64,000 nt of DNA from Brachionus plicatilis. Lineage: Eukaryota > Rotifera > Eurotatoria > Ploima > Brachionidae. Positions 47,993 through 59,317 of this stretch are shown here, piece after piece. Under the pieces are notes generated by a model. The model made no database searches, was not told the origin of the DNA, and was given only the letters and a program-made list of their open reading frames with translations. How positions within the stretch are numbered: position 1 is the first letter of the stretch; each line of letters begins with the position of its first letter. The stretch is taken from positions 33,592 through 97,591 of the forward strand of contig QEOQ01000694.1 of the NCBI GenBank assembly GCA_010279815.1. Direction: 5' to 3'. The position numbers were made by a program, and so were the translations under genes.

Positions 47993-50431
47993 ATGAATGA
48001 AGAAATAAAGTTTTACGAGAGTTTAACAAAAAGTATCAATTCAAATAAATCTTCTGATACAAATAAATCGAAGGTAAAAACAAAGAACAATGATTTGAAG
48101 CATTGTCAAGTTTATTCAGAATTTATTGAATCTCACAATATAGACGATGATTTCCAAATAAAAAAACCTAAGTTAAATGATCAAAGTTTTGGTACGAGTA
48201 AAATGCAATTGGTGGAAAATCAGGAACAGAAAGAAGCAAATATATCAGACAGCTTCATCGGTGTAAATTCATTCAATTGTGACAATTTTTTTGCGGAACT
48301 TGCTAATTTTGGTTTATTGATTGTCTGCTTAGAAGGAAATTCAGACTTTGCCAAGAACAATTTTTCTTTCAAAGGCCGGTGTTCAATTAACCTCCTATGC
48401 GGCTGTATACAAATAAATGGATTTAAAATTGATACCACTCAAGACAAATGGCATGATATATTTTCACCAGAATCCAATTCCTATCTCACCATCATAAACA
48501 AACAAGAAAATAATTCTAATTTAAGTGTACCATACCCAAATATATTATCAAAAATACAAATAATCTGTCAAACTGCGATCGATAGCTCAATAGAAGAAAA
48601 AATAAGAGATTTTCTTGTAAGGACTAACTTTAACAATCACACAAGTTCCTTAGTCGTTATTCGCCCACTCAAGTCTCAGCTTTGCAATTACATTTGTTAT
48701 TTCGAAAATTTTAAGAATATCTATCAAACTAAAATAGATTCCAATGAACTTGCTAAAGATAATATATCAATGTGCAATATAATGAACAAATTTGGAATTT
48801 TTCCTATTCCGGATCAGTATTTCCATGGAATTCATCTCGAAAATGAGAATGAAAAAGAAGTTGTCAGAGAAGTTTTAGCCGAAAGCAGAGAAAATTCAGA
48901 GGGTAACCTTTCTTTTTCTTTTTTCAAAATTAAAAAAAGCTATTCTGCAAAGATAATAAAAATTAATTAAAACAATATCTATTTAACATTAATCTTAATT
49001 TAAAAAAATGCATTTTGTAGCTCCAATTGTTATGCCATGCGGAGGTAAAGATGTTGGAAAGTCAACGTTTCTGCGTTATTTTATAAATTCATTATTAAAT
49101 GAGTAATTTAATTTCTTTTTGATTTTAAAATTTTATTTACAAAAAAATTAAGTTATAAATATGTGGCATATATAGATTGTGATCCTGGACAATGTGAATT
49201 TACACTGGCAAGTTGTTTAAGTTTATCGTTGATTACAGAACCGTTGTTTGGTAAGACTTTTCCAGTTTTGCGCAATCAAATTTTTAAACATTAAATAAAA
49301 GGGCCCCCACACTCTCACATAAATCATAATGGTTCAAATAAAAAATGTTTTTTTCTGGGCTATTTATCTCCAAATGATGTTCCTGGAATGTATTTACACT
49401 ACTTGAGAAAGTGCTATGACGAATTCATTGACTTAAAGTCAAGGCTTAGTTTGAAAATTCCACTAGTAATCAACACAATGGGATGGAACCAGGGTCTTGG
49501 CTTATGTCTTCTGAAAGAGAGCATTCTTTTATTTAAACCATCACATGTTATACAAATTAATCATCCCATAGAGGCAAATAAAAACATGCCTATTCTTGAC
49601 ATAGAATGGCTGAAAAATTGTGATGGATGGCCGGCAAGCAAACGCTTTGAAAAAGAAAAACAATCAGAAAAAAATATGTTCTATAAACTAATGACTTTAA
49701 AATCAAATGTTCCAAGCAAAAACTCCAAGTTTACGAAGCATCCACTGCAAAAAAACTTGTCGGCCAAGGATCACAGAAACTTGGCCATATTGGCTTATTT
49801 TTCAAAATTGAACGAATTTGATGTTTATTTTAGGCCAATTCATCACATCAGGCCGTACAGAATTTCGTGGTCTAAATTAGCTCTTCATGTTACTCATTTA
49901 AAAGTTGAATATGAACAACTTTTTAGAGTATTTAATGCATCACTGGTTTGTTTGGCAAATGTAGACAAAAAATTTGTAATTAATTTGTTGATATTTAATT
50001 AAAAATTAAAAATAAATTTAAATCATAGATAAAGTCAAAGCACGATAATCCAGATTTGCCTGGTTACTTGAATCTTTTCGAGGACGATGTGGACATTAGA
50101 TGTCTAGGATTTGGTAGTAGAATTAATTATTTATAAAATATTTTTAATGCCGCTTTAATTATTTGAAGGCATTGTGAGGGCCATAAATATTGAGAGCAAA
50201 GAATTTTACATTTTAACACCAGAGCCTTTAGATGTACTCAATGAAGTTAATTTACTTTGCAAAGGAATGCTCAATCTTCCACTAGAGTTTTTCTATGAAC
50301 AAGATTGTACTGCGCCGAGTCCGTACTTAACCGTGGCTAATCAAATGCATAACTTAAGATCTAATCAAATTTCAAACGAGCCCGTCCAACGAAAGTATTT
50401 AATTCATCAAACAATGAGCAAAAAATTCTAA
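47993..50431 (+). CDS. Nol9: GRC3/NOL9-type polynucleotide 5'-hydroxyl kinase
   Basis: Six exons join in frame: 47993-48902, 49021-49102, 49153-49250, 49302-49975, 50029-50113 and 50169-50431, giving 703 codons, close to human NOL9 (about 702). Exon 2 carries the Walker A loop GGKDVGKST; exon 3 gives YIDCDPGQCEFT, the conserved segment after it; exon 4 has LVINTMGW, diagnostic of the Clp1/Grc3 family; exons 5-6 hold CLGFGIVRA and YILTPEP. The enzyme phosphorylates RNA 5'-hydroxyl ends and acts with the LAS1L nuclease in removing the ITS2 spacer from pre-rRNA in the nucleolus. The first 100 or so residues are a basic, poorly conserved extension with nuclear-type character. The start is the first in-frame ATG after a T-rich run. 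Introns are about 50-120 bp. AATAAA at 50469-50474. Confidence 0.93.
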
Positions 50432-51764
50432 AAATTTCCAGCTTGGCTATTTTTGTGTCAAAAATTGTAATAAAATTTCCATTAAAAAGAGCATTTTAAT
50501 GATAGATTTTTAAATAAATAAAAATATTGACAATTTGATTTTAAATTTTGATATTGTGTTGAACAATTACAACAAATTTTCAATTGAATTATTTGGGTTA
50601 ATATATAAAAAAATACCAAGTAACTAGATTTTTGTTTATGGTCCGATTTTTGTCGATACGCTTTAATAATAACAAGTTAAAAAAAAAACAGCGCTCAAGC
50701 AAAATACTTTAGGAAAGTCTTTCAAGCAAGTATCCTGTCAAATATGATGAAAAAAATTTCTCTTCCTTGTAAATTCTTTTGTTAAATTTTAAATTTTTGT
50801 AAGAAATGCCAACTATTGGTGATTGATTTTTGACTAATTAAAATTATGCTACTTTTATTTGAAAATTTAGATATTTTTGCTTCAAAATATAAACAAGTTG
50901 TCTAATGAGAAATTTTTAAAACTTGAATCTATCAATTTGATAAGTTTTTTTTGTATGAAAAAAAATATTTTAGATATGTTTTTGCAAATATTTTTTAAAT
51001 TAATTTCTTTTTAATTATGCCTCCAAGAGGCCTGAGTCGCCTTGGTAAGCTATAAACAAAATTATTTTAACTTGTGATTTACTATGAATATTTTACCTAA
51101 TTAATTCTAGAAATTTTTTCCATTTTGCTGTTTATTTGAAGTTTTTTTTTTTAAATTTTGCATTTATGGTTAATGGAATTAAATCTTATATGTTTTCCAT
51201 TTTAGCTGACATAATTTCAAAATAATGAAATTTAGAAATAAATTTCTAGTTGGCATTTACGTCAGAGGCAAAATTTTGCTCGATTTGAAGGCTTTTTAAT
51301 TTGAAAAATTCAAATAAAAGCTAGGTTACAAAAAAATTTAATGGGAAATTATTATATATTTTTTTAGTTACCTATTGCGTAAAAATATAAGAAATAAATT
51401 GATTTTATCAAATGACTTAAATAAAGAAGGGTTTCAGAAATATGATAATTCAGAAGAGCCTTATCATTAAAAAAATATCAAATATTTTATAATTATTTTC
51501 AAAATATTTTTCAGACTAGATAAATTTTATTTTAAAATTCGATTTTACAATATTTTTTTCTTTATTTAAATCAAGCTTTTTTATTAGAAATTCCCTAAAA
51601 TAAATAGTTACCATTTCACTGTTCAACCTTTTTGATTTGTTTAAATTATTTCAATTTTGCTAAAAGTTTATATTCAATAATAATTTTTGTATATAAATTA
51701 TTCTAATATAAATTTTATGATTAAATCGGAGCAATAATGGTTCTCAATTTTTAGATTATTTTGA
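50432..51764. other. Intergenic between NOL9 and ZDHHC17
   Basis: AT-rich. A small GC-richer patch with a GCCTCCAAGAGGC hairpin lies at about 51018-51031. A good acceptor (TCTCAATTTTTAG) ends at 51754, only 10 bp before the next start codon, which implies a 5' UTR intron or a trans-splice acceptor. Confidence 0.45.
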
Positions 51765-54244
51765 ATGGCCCAGGAGACAAGTAACCAAGCTGAAAAAATG
51801 CAGCAACTAGCTCTAATGATGGGCGTGAAAAATTTCGATCCGACAGTTCTGATAAAAACCGAATTTTTTCCTGATTGTCTGCAAAATTTAACTGCTCAAC
51901 AGTGTAGAGTTGTTTGCGAAGCTCTTTCTAGTCCCACTTATGCAAGCTGCGTGAACAAAAAAGGGCTTCTGGGTGGCTATACAGCCCTGCATTGGATGTG
52001 CATCAAAAACGAATATGATCTCATCGAATACTTACTGGTAAACTGTGATGCTGATGTCAATTCAACAGCTAGCTTAGGCGAAAGCTCTCTCTTCATTTGT
52101 ATAAAGTAAAAATTTTAATTATTTAGAAAAAAAATTTTATTAAAAAAATTAAAAAGAAATTGTAATCTATATACCATTGAGCTTGTAATTAAGCACGGCG
52201 CCGATTTGTCACATAGGGACATTTACAACCGGTCTCTTGTTCACTGGTGTGCCTACACAGGAAAAGTGTAAGTTAAAAATTTCAGATTTCATACTTAATA
52301 GCTCTATAAATTAATTTTATAAGTATTTTGCTTTATTATTTTGAAAAATATCATTCGATCAGTAATTTTAATGAGCTGGACCAATTTAAACAGAATGCCT
52401 TACATATCGCATGTGCCTGTGGATTTTCGGATCTAATAATTTTTTTGATAAATCGAGGCGATATGGACTATTATCTGCAAGATTTTAATGGAAATACTTG
52501 TCTGCATATGGGTTTGTTTGACTTGAAAAATATGGAAATTATATCCTAAAATTTTCTTTCAGCTGCTAAATGTGGACTTGCCAGAATTTGTTGGAAGTTG
52601 ACCAAGCAGAATAATGGAAAATGTGCCAAACTAATCGGCATAATGAATAACCAAAATCAAACACCGTTTGACATGATCCGAAATGAAAAAGGACAGCAGT
52701 ATGCTTTTTTTTAAATCAAAAATGAAATTTTTTTTTAAATTAAAATTTATTTAGGTTTAAAAAAATTCGAGATTGGCTTAGACTTGAGGCAAAAACAAAT
52801 AAATATTTATTAAATAGCACTTCGGATGAAAAATATTCACGAACATCTCTATTAAAGATTAAAAAAGGAACCTTTTTTTTTAATTGGAATGACAATTTTA
52901 AAATGAATCTAGATTGGTATTCGAGAATATTTGCCGTTTTCTTCATATTTAACTTGCCTTTTCTACTAAATACATTTGTCATATATCCGAATGAAATGAG
53001 TCTTTGGAAAGGTCTTGTTGGTTATTTGTCTTTGTTTCTCTTGGTGTATGTTATGGTTCGTCAACGGCATAGATGTACGCACATAAGCGGATACCAGAAT
53101 CCATTCCATGTTGGCCTGCTTTTCGCAATGTTCCTAAACAACTACTCAACATATTATATATATTTAGTCAATTGTAAGATCCTTTATTTTAGGCAGGAAA
53201 AATATACAATTTTTTTATTTCAGACAATAATATGTATAATCTAATTGAATTGGCTAAATTGGTGTTGGCTTTCTACCAAAATTTGGCTTTTTATCGAATA
53301 CTTAGAACAGATCCGGGTAAGAATAAGAAAAAAGCCATGCGGAATTTTCAAATTAATTTAATTTATTTTGTTTAGGAATTTGTAAAGAAAATTACAAAAA
53401 ATCAGACGGAACTTCATACGAATTAAGAGACCTATTAGTGCTAAACGCCGAGGATCCCAAGGGAGGAAAAGACTCAATTGAATGGCTGACTGATCCACCA
53501 ATTTTTGCTCCAACACTCGAAAATCCCATTCCATTACCTCAACTTTATTTTTGTGAATCTTGCTTAATTGTTCAGGCGGTACCAACACGACACTGTAAAC
53601 TTTGTGAATGTTGTATAAGTAAATTTGACCATCATTGTCTTTTTATCAGCAAATGTGTGGGCCTCAAAAATCACAGAAATTTTGTTATGCTTATAATTCT
53701 TTCAATGTGCTGCTTGGGTGACTTTGTTTGGGTAGTATTGAGCTACTTTGAACTTTATAGTGAATTTTTGATGAAAGAAAATAGAGATAAAAATTTTGAA
53801 GATAGAATAGACTTGATTTATGTGTTGTTTTCTTCAGCGCCTCATATATGGTGCACTGTTCTGGCAATTACAAGTACGTTCATAACAATAATGCTAATGT
53901 TTTTACTGATGCTTCAAATCAGATTTGTTTCGCTTGGATATACGACTCAGATCAGACCACCAGCTTTTTTTGTCCAAAGCCACAAACGAATGCAAACAGC
54001 TGTTTCGGCTCTATTGTACCGATTGGAAAACTTATTTATATTTTTATTCGATTCATGCGAATCTAATTTAGACCTTTATTTTAAACAGCAAAGGGAATAT
54101 AACCAGACAATTTTGTCAAAGCACAGCCCGATCGCCATGGGCTATGAAGCATACCCAAGAGACAATTTTAATAAAAACTCAAATAGCCAAAGTTTGTTGC
54201 CTAAAGAGAATCCTAATAATCAGTATGAGATTGAATTGGACTGA
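51765..54244 (+). CDS. Zdhhc17: ZDHHC17/HIP14-like ankyrin-repeat palmitoyltransferase
   Basis: Seven exons, 51765-52105, 52157-52267, 52324-52511, 52563-52698, 52755-53173, 53224-53316 and 53376-54244, join in frame to 718 codons. The N-terminal half carries about five ankyrin repeats (for example GGYTALHWMCIKNEYDLIEYLL and NALHIACACGFSDLIIFL). Membrane segments follow in exons 5-6. The DHHC cysteine-rich domain in exon 7 has its zinc-ligand pattern CESC...RHCKLCECC and the catalytic DHHC, and further membrane segments follow. Ankyrin repeats plus DHHC define the HIP14/ZDHHC17-ZDHHC13 group; the first His of DHHC is intact, unlike ZDHHC13 (DQHC). It would S-acylate proteins at Golgi and vesicle membranes. 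Oddly, the usual Pro-Trp after DHHC is Leu-Phe and the V-x-N-C motif is ISKC. All six introns are about 50-60 bp. AATAAA at 54461-54466. The gene converges on CLUAP1. Confidence 0.93.
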
Positions 54245-54893
54245 TTTTAAAAATATAAACTAATCTAAAATATGTTTTAAATGTTGAATCATGAATTTCT
54301 GAAAATTAGCTAAGTTATCTTTTTTGCCTAACTTGAATGATTTCAGATATGTTTTTATTTATATTATTTGAAAATTTTTTATCAGTTTTGCTTTTTTATT
54401 TTTTATTTTGTTATAAAAAGAATCAATTGAAAAAAAATATTTTTTTTTTTAATTTAGTTTAATAAAAATTTGTACTAGCTTTATTAAAAATTATTAAGAA
54501 ATTGCATTAAGTCAAAATCTACACAAGAAAGTAAACCTTTGCATTCTATTATATAAATTTCTTTATTTCCTATTATTTAAAGTTAATAAAATACTATTGC
54601 TCCCTTCTTTATTGTATTGAAAATTTTCTAACAAAAAAAAAGAAAATCACGATAAGAATAAATTTAAATCCGAAATTGGTTCTGTAAATTTAATCAGCTG
54701 CAAATTAAATCTTTTAATTATTTTAGTGAAGACCAGTTACAAAATTTTACCAAAAATTGTGTAATTTTATGAAAATTTTTTGCAATTTAAAATATAAAAA
54801 AAATTTCTTTAAAAATTTATTTTTAAAAAACAGATTTAAAGATCTTAATCTCAAAATTAAAAAAGACTAAAGAACAACAAAATAATCATTTTC
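54245..54893. other. Shared 3' flank of convergent ZDHHC17 and CLUAP1 genes
   Basis: About 650 bp. A + strand AATAAA at 54461-54466 (ZDHHC17) and minus-strand AATAAA at 54485-54480 and 54567-54562 (CLUAP1) lie close together, so the two transcripts may overlap tail to tail. Confidence 0.5.
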
Positions 54894-56198
54894 TTAAAAG
54901 TCACTATCATTATCGTCAAAGGGCACATTACGTTGAATTACTCTTCCTTTATTCTGCATGCTTTTCACATTTCCTCCGCTTATGTGTAAATCTTCATCAT
55001 CTTCATCATTTGGCTCTTCATCGTCATCTTCATCATCATCTTCATCGTCATCATCTTCATCATCCTCTTCATCGTCATCATCTTCATCTTCGTTTTCAGA
55101 GTCATTTAAATCAGCGTCCATAGTTCCAAAATTTTTCTGCTGAAGCTGCTGTTTTCTGACACGTGCATTAATGGCACTCTTAGATATTCTATCTTGTTTT
55201 CTACCGGCGCCCTGATCATCACTTTGATCCGAATCGGCCGAAATAAGCATTTCATCATCATCCAAAAACGGATTACCATTTCTTTCCTTCTCTTGTTCTT
55301 TTAATTTTTTATTAGCAAGCTGCATTCGGCGAGCCGATTCCTCAAATTTTTCCTGTTCACTTTGATTGTACTCATCCAATTGTTGTTCCAGATAAGATTG
55401 TGTTCTAAACTTGATCAAATATTCTTCGTACAATTGTTCAAGTTCTTTTTCAAGCGCTTCATATTCATCCATGAATGCAGGTCTTACCTCTTTTAAGGTG
55501 CGCAAACGGCCCATGTTTTTTTCCAAATCAGCGCGTTTTTTTTCTATTTTTTCATCTAGATTCTTTTCATCCAAATGGATGTTATCCAACATGGTCGCTG
55601 TTTTTTCGCCATCACGCTGACATGCCTTAATGGCATCCCTGATTCCTTTTTCCACATCCGAAAGCTCTAGATTTCTATTAATTGTATAAGTTCTCATGTC
55701 CCTTAAATCGACCTCACGGCCCAGCAGGTCAAATATGCTAGAGCCTTTTAGAGTTATCTCTGAAGCTAGTTCTCTAGCTCGCCTTAAATCGCCAATCTGA
55801 GATGATATATCGAACTGGATGTTCAAATTTCGGTCCGAATTTTCATCTTCATTTTCTTTTTCTTGATTGTATTTCAGCGCATTGTACAAAACTGAAGTCA
55901 TTTTTAATAATTCTTTTACCACGTAGCCATCGGCTTGGTAGAGTTTTTTTGTGTTGAGTTTAATGTGGGCTTTAGTTGCCATGAACTGTGCGACACTTTT
56001 AATGAACAAAATGCGGTCCGATTCGGTATCTATTTCGGTTGGTATATCTGCTGTAGGATCGTAGCGTTTCACTAACCATTTTAGAAGTTCGGCTAAAAGC
56101 GGAAAGTTTGGTTGGCGAAAATTTTCGACAGATATCAAACGCGGGTAGCCCAGCACTCGGGTCATTTCACAAAAATTTTTTATGTCCCGATAAGACAT
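54894..56198 (-). CDS. Cluap1: CLUAP1 / IFT38, intraflagellar transport complex B protein
   Basis: A single exon encodes 434 residues (human CLUAP1 about 413). The N-terminal calponin-homology-like domain is highly characteristic: FCEMTRVLGYPRLISVENFRQPNF and LLKWLVKRYDP (residues 8-50), with FIKSVAQFMATKAHIKLNTKKLY after it. Residues about 180-320 are predicted coiled coil, and the tail (about 365-420) is a long Asp/Glu run, as in the animal orthologues. The protein is part of IFT-B and is needed to build cilia, in keeping with a ciliated animal. The acidic tail is encoded by a repetitive GAT/GAA stretch (55000-55110) that could vary in length. The gene is intronless, unlike its convergent neighbour. 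Confidence 0.96.
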   Translation of the reverse strand: MSYRDIKNFCEMTRVLGYPRLISVENFRQPNFPLLAELLKWLVKRYDPTADIPTEIDTESDRILFIKSVAQFMATKAHIKLNTKKLYQADGYVVKELLKMTSVLYNALKYNQEKENEDENSDRNLNIQFDISSQIGDLRRARELASEITLKGSSIFDLLGREVDLRDMRTYTINRNLELSDVEKGIRDAIKACQRDGEKTATMLDNIHLDEKNLDEKIEKKRADLEKNMGRLRTLKEVRPAFMDEYEALEKELEQLYEEYLIKFRTQSYLEQQLDEYNQSEQEKFEESARRMQLANKKLKEQEKERNGNPFLDDDEMLISADSDQSDDQGAGRKQDRISKSAINARVRKQQLQQKNFGTMDADLNDSENEDEDDDDEEDDEDDDDEDDDEDDDEEPNDEDDEDLHISGGNVKSMQNKGRVIQRNVPFDDNDSDF

Positions 56199-56535
56199 TT
56201 TGAATTTTTTTTCAAATATTTTATTTATTAATGAATAAAAAATTCCTATATCTACTTTACTTGAACTAAATAATTTTAGATTTTTGGTTTCTATGGAATT
56301 TTGTGGCTCATATTTTTATTTAAATTTTTTTCGACAATTTTCAAAATAATGGTTACAATTTTATTAATAAAATATTTCACATTAAATAATAAAAATATGT
56401 TTACGTTTAAAGTGTTTAGTTTTTGTTTTTTATTACAAAAAATTAGTTGATTTAAATTTATAATTTAAATACTAACAATCAAATAAGCGAAAAATTTACA
56501 ATTATTTTAAATTATTTGTGAAAAAACTGTTAATC
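56199..56535. other. Short intergenic stretch between CLUAP1 and the AT-hook gene
   Basis: AT-rich, 337 bp; includes the CLUAP1 promoter region and the end of the AT-hook gene, both on the minus strand. No distinct motif singled out. Confidence 0.4.
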
Positions 56536-57447
56536 TTATTTTTGGAAGTCATTCAATACATTTGATACAAAGCCATTCGAGCATTCAAAAGTTGTCGTAG
56601 AGAGATATATTGCTGTCGTAGAAAACTGTAATCCTTTTGGATTTACGACAAATTTCTGAAAAAATTAAAAGAAAATATACTTAACATCTACCGAAAGAGG
56701 AACTATTCCTTTTTTCCGTCTTTTAGGGATACCCTTAAAATGGACAATCTGACTTAAATAGATCAAATTTACCCACTGATTTATTTGGAAAAAGCTTTTG
56801 ACCAATAAAAAAAATTATCTTTAGAAAAAAAAAAATTCTTTGTAGTATAAAAAAAATTTTATTTAATTTAGTATAAAAAATAAATTATTATACAGTGTTG
56901 TACTTTAAACCGCAGAACGGGTAATATTACATCATTTTACGTAATTTTACGTAATTTTATGTAAATAAATGTAAGATTACATAAAATTAAATCAAATTTA
57001 GAATGTAATTTAATGTAAGCTTACGTAAAATGATCTAATATTACCCGTTCTGCGGTTTAAAGTGCAACACTGTATAATAATTTATTTTTTATACTAAATT
57101 AAATAAAATTTTTTTTATACTACAAAGAATTTTTTTTTTTTAAAAAGTCAATTAAATTTGAACTATAGAATAAAAATATAAATGTTAGAATACTTTCATA
57201 TATTCAAGAATAAAAAATAATTACAAGAGTATAAAAAAATTAATCAAATCCTAAAGTGTTTCTTACCTTAGGTGGACGACCTGGTTTCTTTTTGGCTGGG
57301 TTATTTAAATCAACTACCTCATCCACGATTTTCCTTTTTCTTGGACGTCCACGACCTCTTTTTCCTTTAGCCTCGCTTTCAACACTCGCTTGGGGGTCCA
57401 CAGCATCAATATGTGGTTCAACAAGAATAGTAAAAATAATAGCAAAA
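56536..57447 (-). CDS. AT-hook protein, 3' two exons (5' part not found)
   Basis: On the minus strand an exon ending at 57267 encodes two AT-hooks, KRGRGRPRKRK and KKKPGRPPK, after an acidic lead-in (EPHIDAVDPQ). It ends AAG followed by GTAAGA, a strong donor, in phase 0. An acceptor (TTTTTTCAG) leads into a second exon at 56655-56536, also phase 0, of 39 codons to a stop, rich in Thr, Ser and Phe (KFVVNPKGLQFSTTAIYLS). The intron, 56656-57266, contains the foldback at 56825-57140. AT-hooks bind the minor groove of A/T DNA, so a chromatin role is likely. I found no ATG exon; the upstream limit is set at a possible acceptor and is approximate. It could also be transposon-derived, since an AT-hook occurs in the element 3 kb away. 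Confidence 0.5.
56825..57140. repeat. Foldback element, 120-bp arms around a 76-bp loop
   Basis: Arms 56825-56944 and 57021-57140 are reverse complements with two mismatches. Inside the arms, CAGTGTTG (56893-56900) and CAACACTG (57065-57072) resemble the ends of hAT-type elements, but the 8 bp outside them are inverted and not direct repeats, so the whole 316 bp behaves as one foldback. It lies in the intron of the AT-hook gene. If transcribed it would form a very stable hairpin. Confidence 0.93.
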
Positions 57448-58599
57448 CTATACTCCAATTTTTTATACTATAGTTCCAAATTTTATACTTAAAAAAATGA
57501 ATAAATTTATACTACATTTTATTTTCTTATTCTATAGTTAAATAGTTTTTCTTTATTCTATAATTTTTTTAACTCGTCAAAAGCCGTCGTCCGATTTATT
57601 TTAACAATTAAAAAAATTTTAATAAAAATATAAAAGATAGACTAATAAATGAATGCGTCCTATTAAATAAAAAAAAGCTATGGTTCCAACATTACGAACC
57701 TAAATAAGCTTAAATTTCTTGAAGTCAATTAATGATTTTAATACTTTACAGCTGTTGAGGTTAGTTCCACTTTTTCTTGATAATTTTTTTTATTTTAATA
57801 TTATAGATTATGATTTTTTTAAATTTTTTTATTCTGCAATAATTTATTGTTTTATTTAATATATTTTTCATATAGCTAAACCTTGCAAACTTCCTTGAGG
57901 TTAAAGGTTGTAAATATATATAACCTTCCTACCTAAGAATAAATCAGAATTGCTTAAAAGTTACAAGTTTTAACTCAAGTCCAAGTCCGAACTTAGACTT
58001 TAATTTTAGTGTCCCTGACTTTAACTAGGCCGCCACAATAACTCGCTGGAACGAAAAAAATATCATTCAACAGTTATAATCATTATTTATTACCGTTCAA
58101 GGAAGATATTGTGGTGATCCAGTTTAAATGAAAGTCACAAAAATTCAAGTAAACATCCGGATTAAAAGAAATAAAAAATTTAAAGTCTGGACTTGGAATA
58201 AAATTAAGACTTGTGACTTTTAAAATACTCTGGAATAAATTAAAATCAGAGTTTTTTATTTGTTTGTTTATTTAACCCAGGGCTAATAAACAATTTATTT
58301 TTTAATTAGTAAAAAGAACATTTTCTTTAATTTATTACCGGACCATTGTATATTGATAATTTTATGGGACAGTTTACTACGTTTTACGGTATTTATTTGA
58401 TTTGTTTGATGTTTTAAATTTTCAATCTTAATATTGAATTATTGTAAAAGTTAAGGAAATTTAAAAAGTTGTAATTAAAATTTCCAATGCTAAAATATTT
58501 GTTTAAGAGAATGTGTTGATAAAAAAGACTACTCTTGAATCTTGAGAGTTATTAATCCATAAAACATTATCCAAACCATAAGTATATGTAAGCAAGGAC
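57448..58599. other. Intergenic or 5' intron of the AT-hook gene
   Basis: AT-rich. At about 57768-57749 the minus strand has a possible tiny exon (EKVELTSTA between an AAG and a GTAAAG), which could belong to the AT-hook gene but is too short to assert. Otherwise nothing seen. Confidence 0.3.
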
Positions 58600-59215
58600 T
58601 AAAATTGTATCCTCAACTAACGTAGTTTAGGCGTAAATATTAGATCTGATATAAATTTTGACGAACTTATAAGTCGAACAGTTACTAAAGAAAATTCTTT
58701 GATCAAAAATTTAGGCATATTTCTGAATGCTTTAATTTTTTTACCCAAGAAATAGCCAAAATTATCAATCCAGCTTTCATTAGGCCTCTTCTGGAGTTTG
58801 CAATGACAGTTTTGAATCCAAAGAAAAGAGATTTACTGATCAAATGTAAAAAGTGAACGTACAGTACCAAAGTCTTTTTATGGCTTTAGAAATTTAAGCT
58901 TTAGATTTTGCAAGCAGCAAAACTAAAAAGTACATTTGATAAAATGTGAAAAAATATCAAACGTTTGGACAAGGTGAATAAGGAGCTTTTTAAAAACAAT
59001 AGGATCAGTCATTGTAATAAGTTAAGAGGACGTAATTGCAAATTAAAAAAAAACATTAGGCGACATAATTTCTTCTTAAATAGGATATCTAGTTAAAGGA
59101 ATCGACTTACAAAAACTGTGATTGAAGCAAAGAATTTAAACGCTTTCAACAATTTAAAATATAAAATTTTGAACGATTTTTTAAAAGTCGACTTTAACAT
59201 TAAGTAAAAATTATT
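58600..59215 (+). pseudogene. Decayed non-LTR retrotransposon reverse transcriptase (C-terminal part)
   Basis: Fragments in shifting frames read NFDELISRTVTKENSLIKNLGI, INPAFIRPLLEFAMTV then NPKKRDLLIKC, and finally RHNFFLNRISS followed by KTVIEAKNLNAFNNLK. These match, in order, the C-terminal third of CR1/jockey-type reverse transcriptases. Several stops and frame changes show it is dead. It is a different, more decayed copy than the one at 12 kb. Confidence 0.65.
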
Positions 59216-59317
59216 TTCATGTGTTTTTTTATACAATCTTTTTTTTAGAACTCTTTTTAGAACTTTTTTATGTCTATTTATTCAATTTTCTATGTGGCTT
59301 TAAAATGCTAATAAATA

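Noticed and set aside
54958..55143. Serine-rich open frame on the + strand
   Set aside because: Antisense shadow of the Asp/Glu run at the end of CLUAP1.
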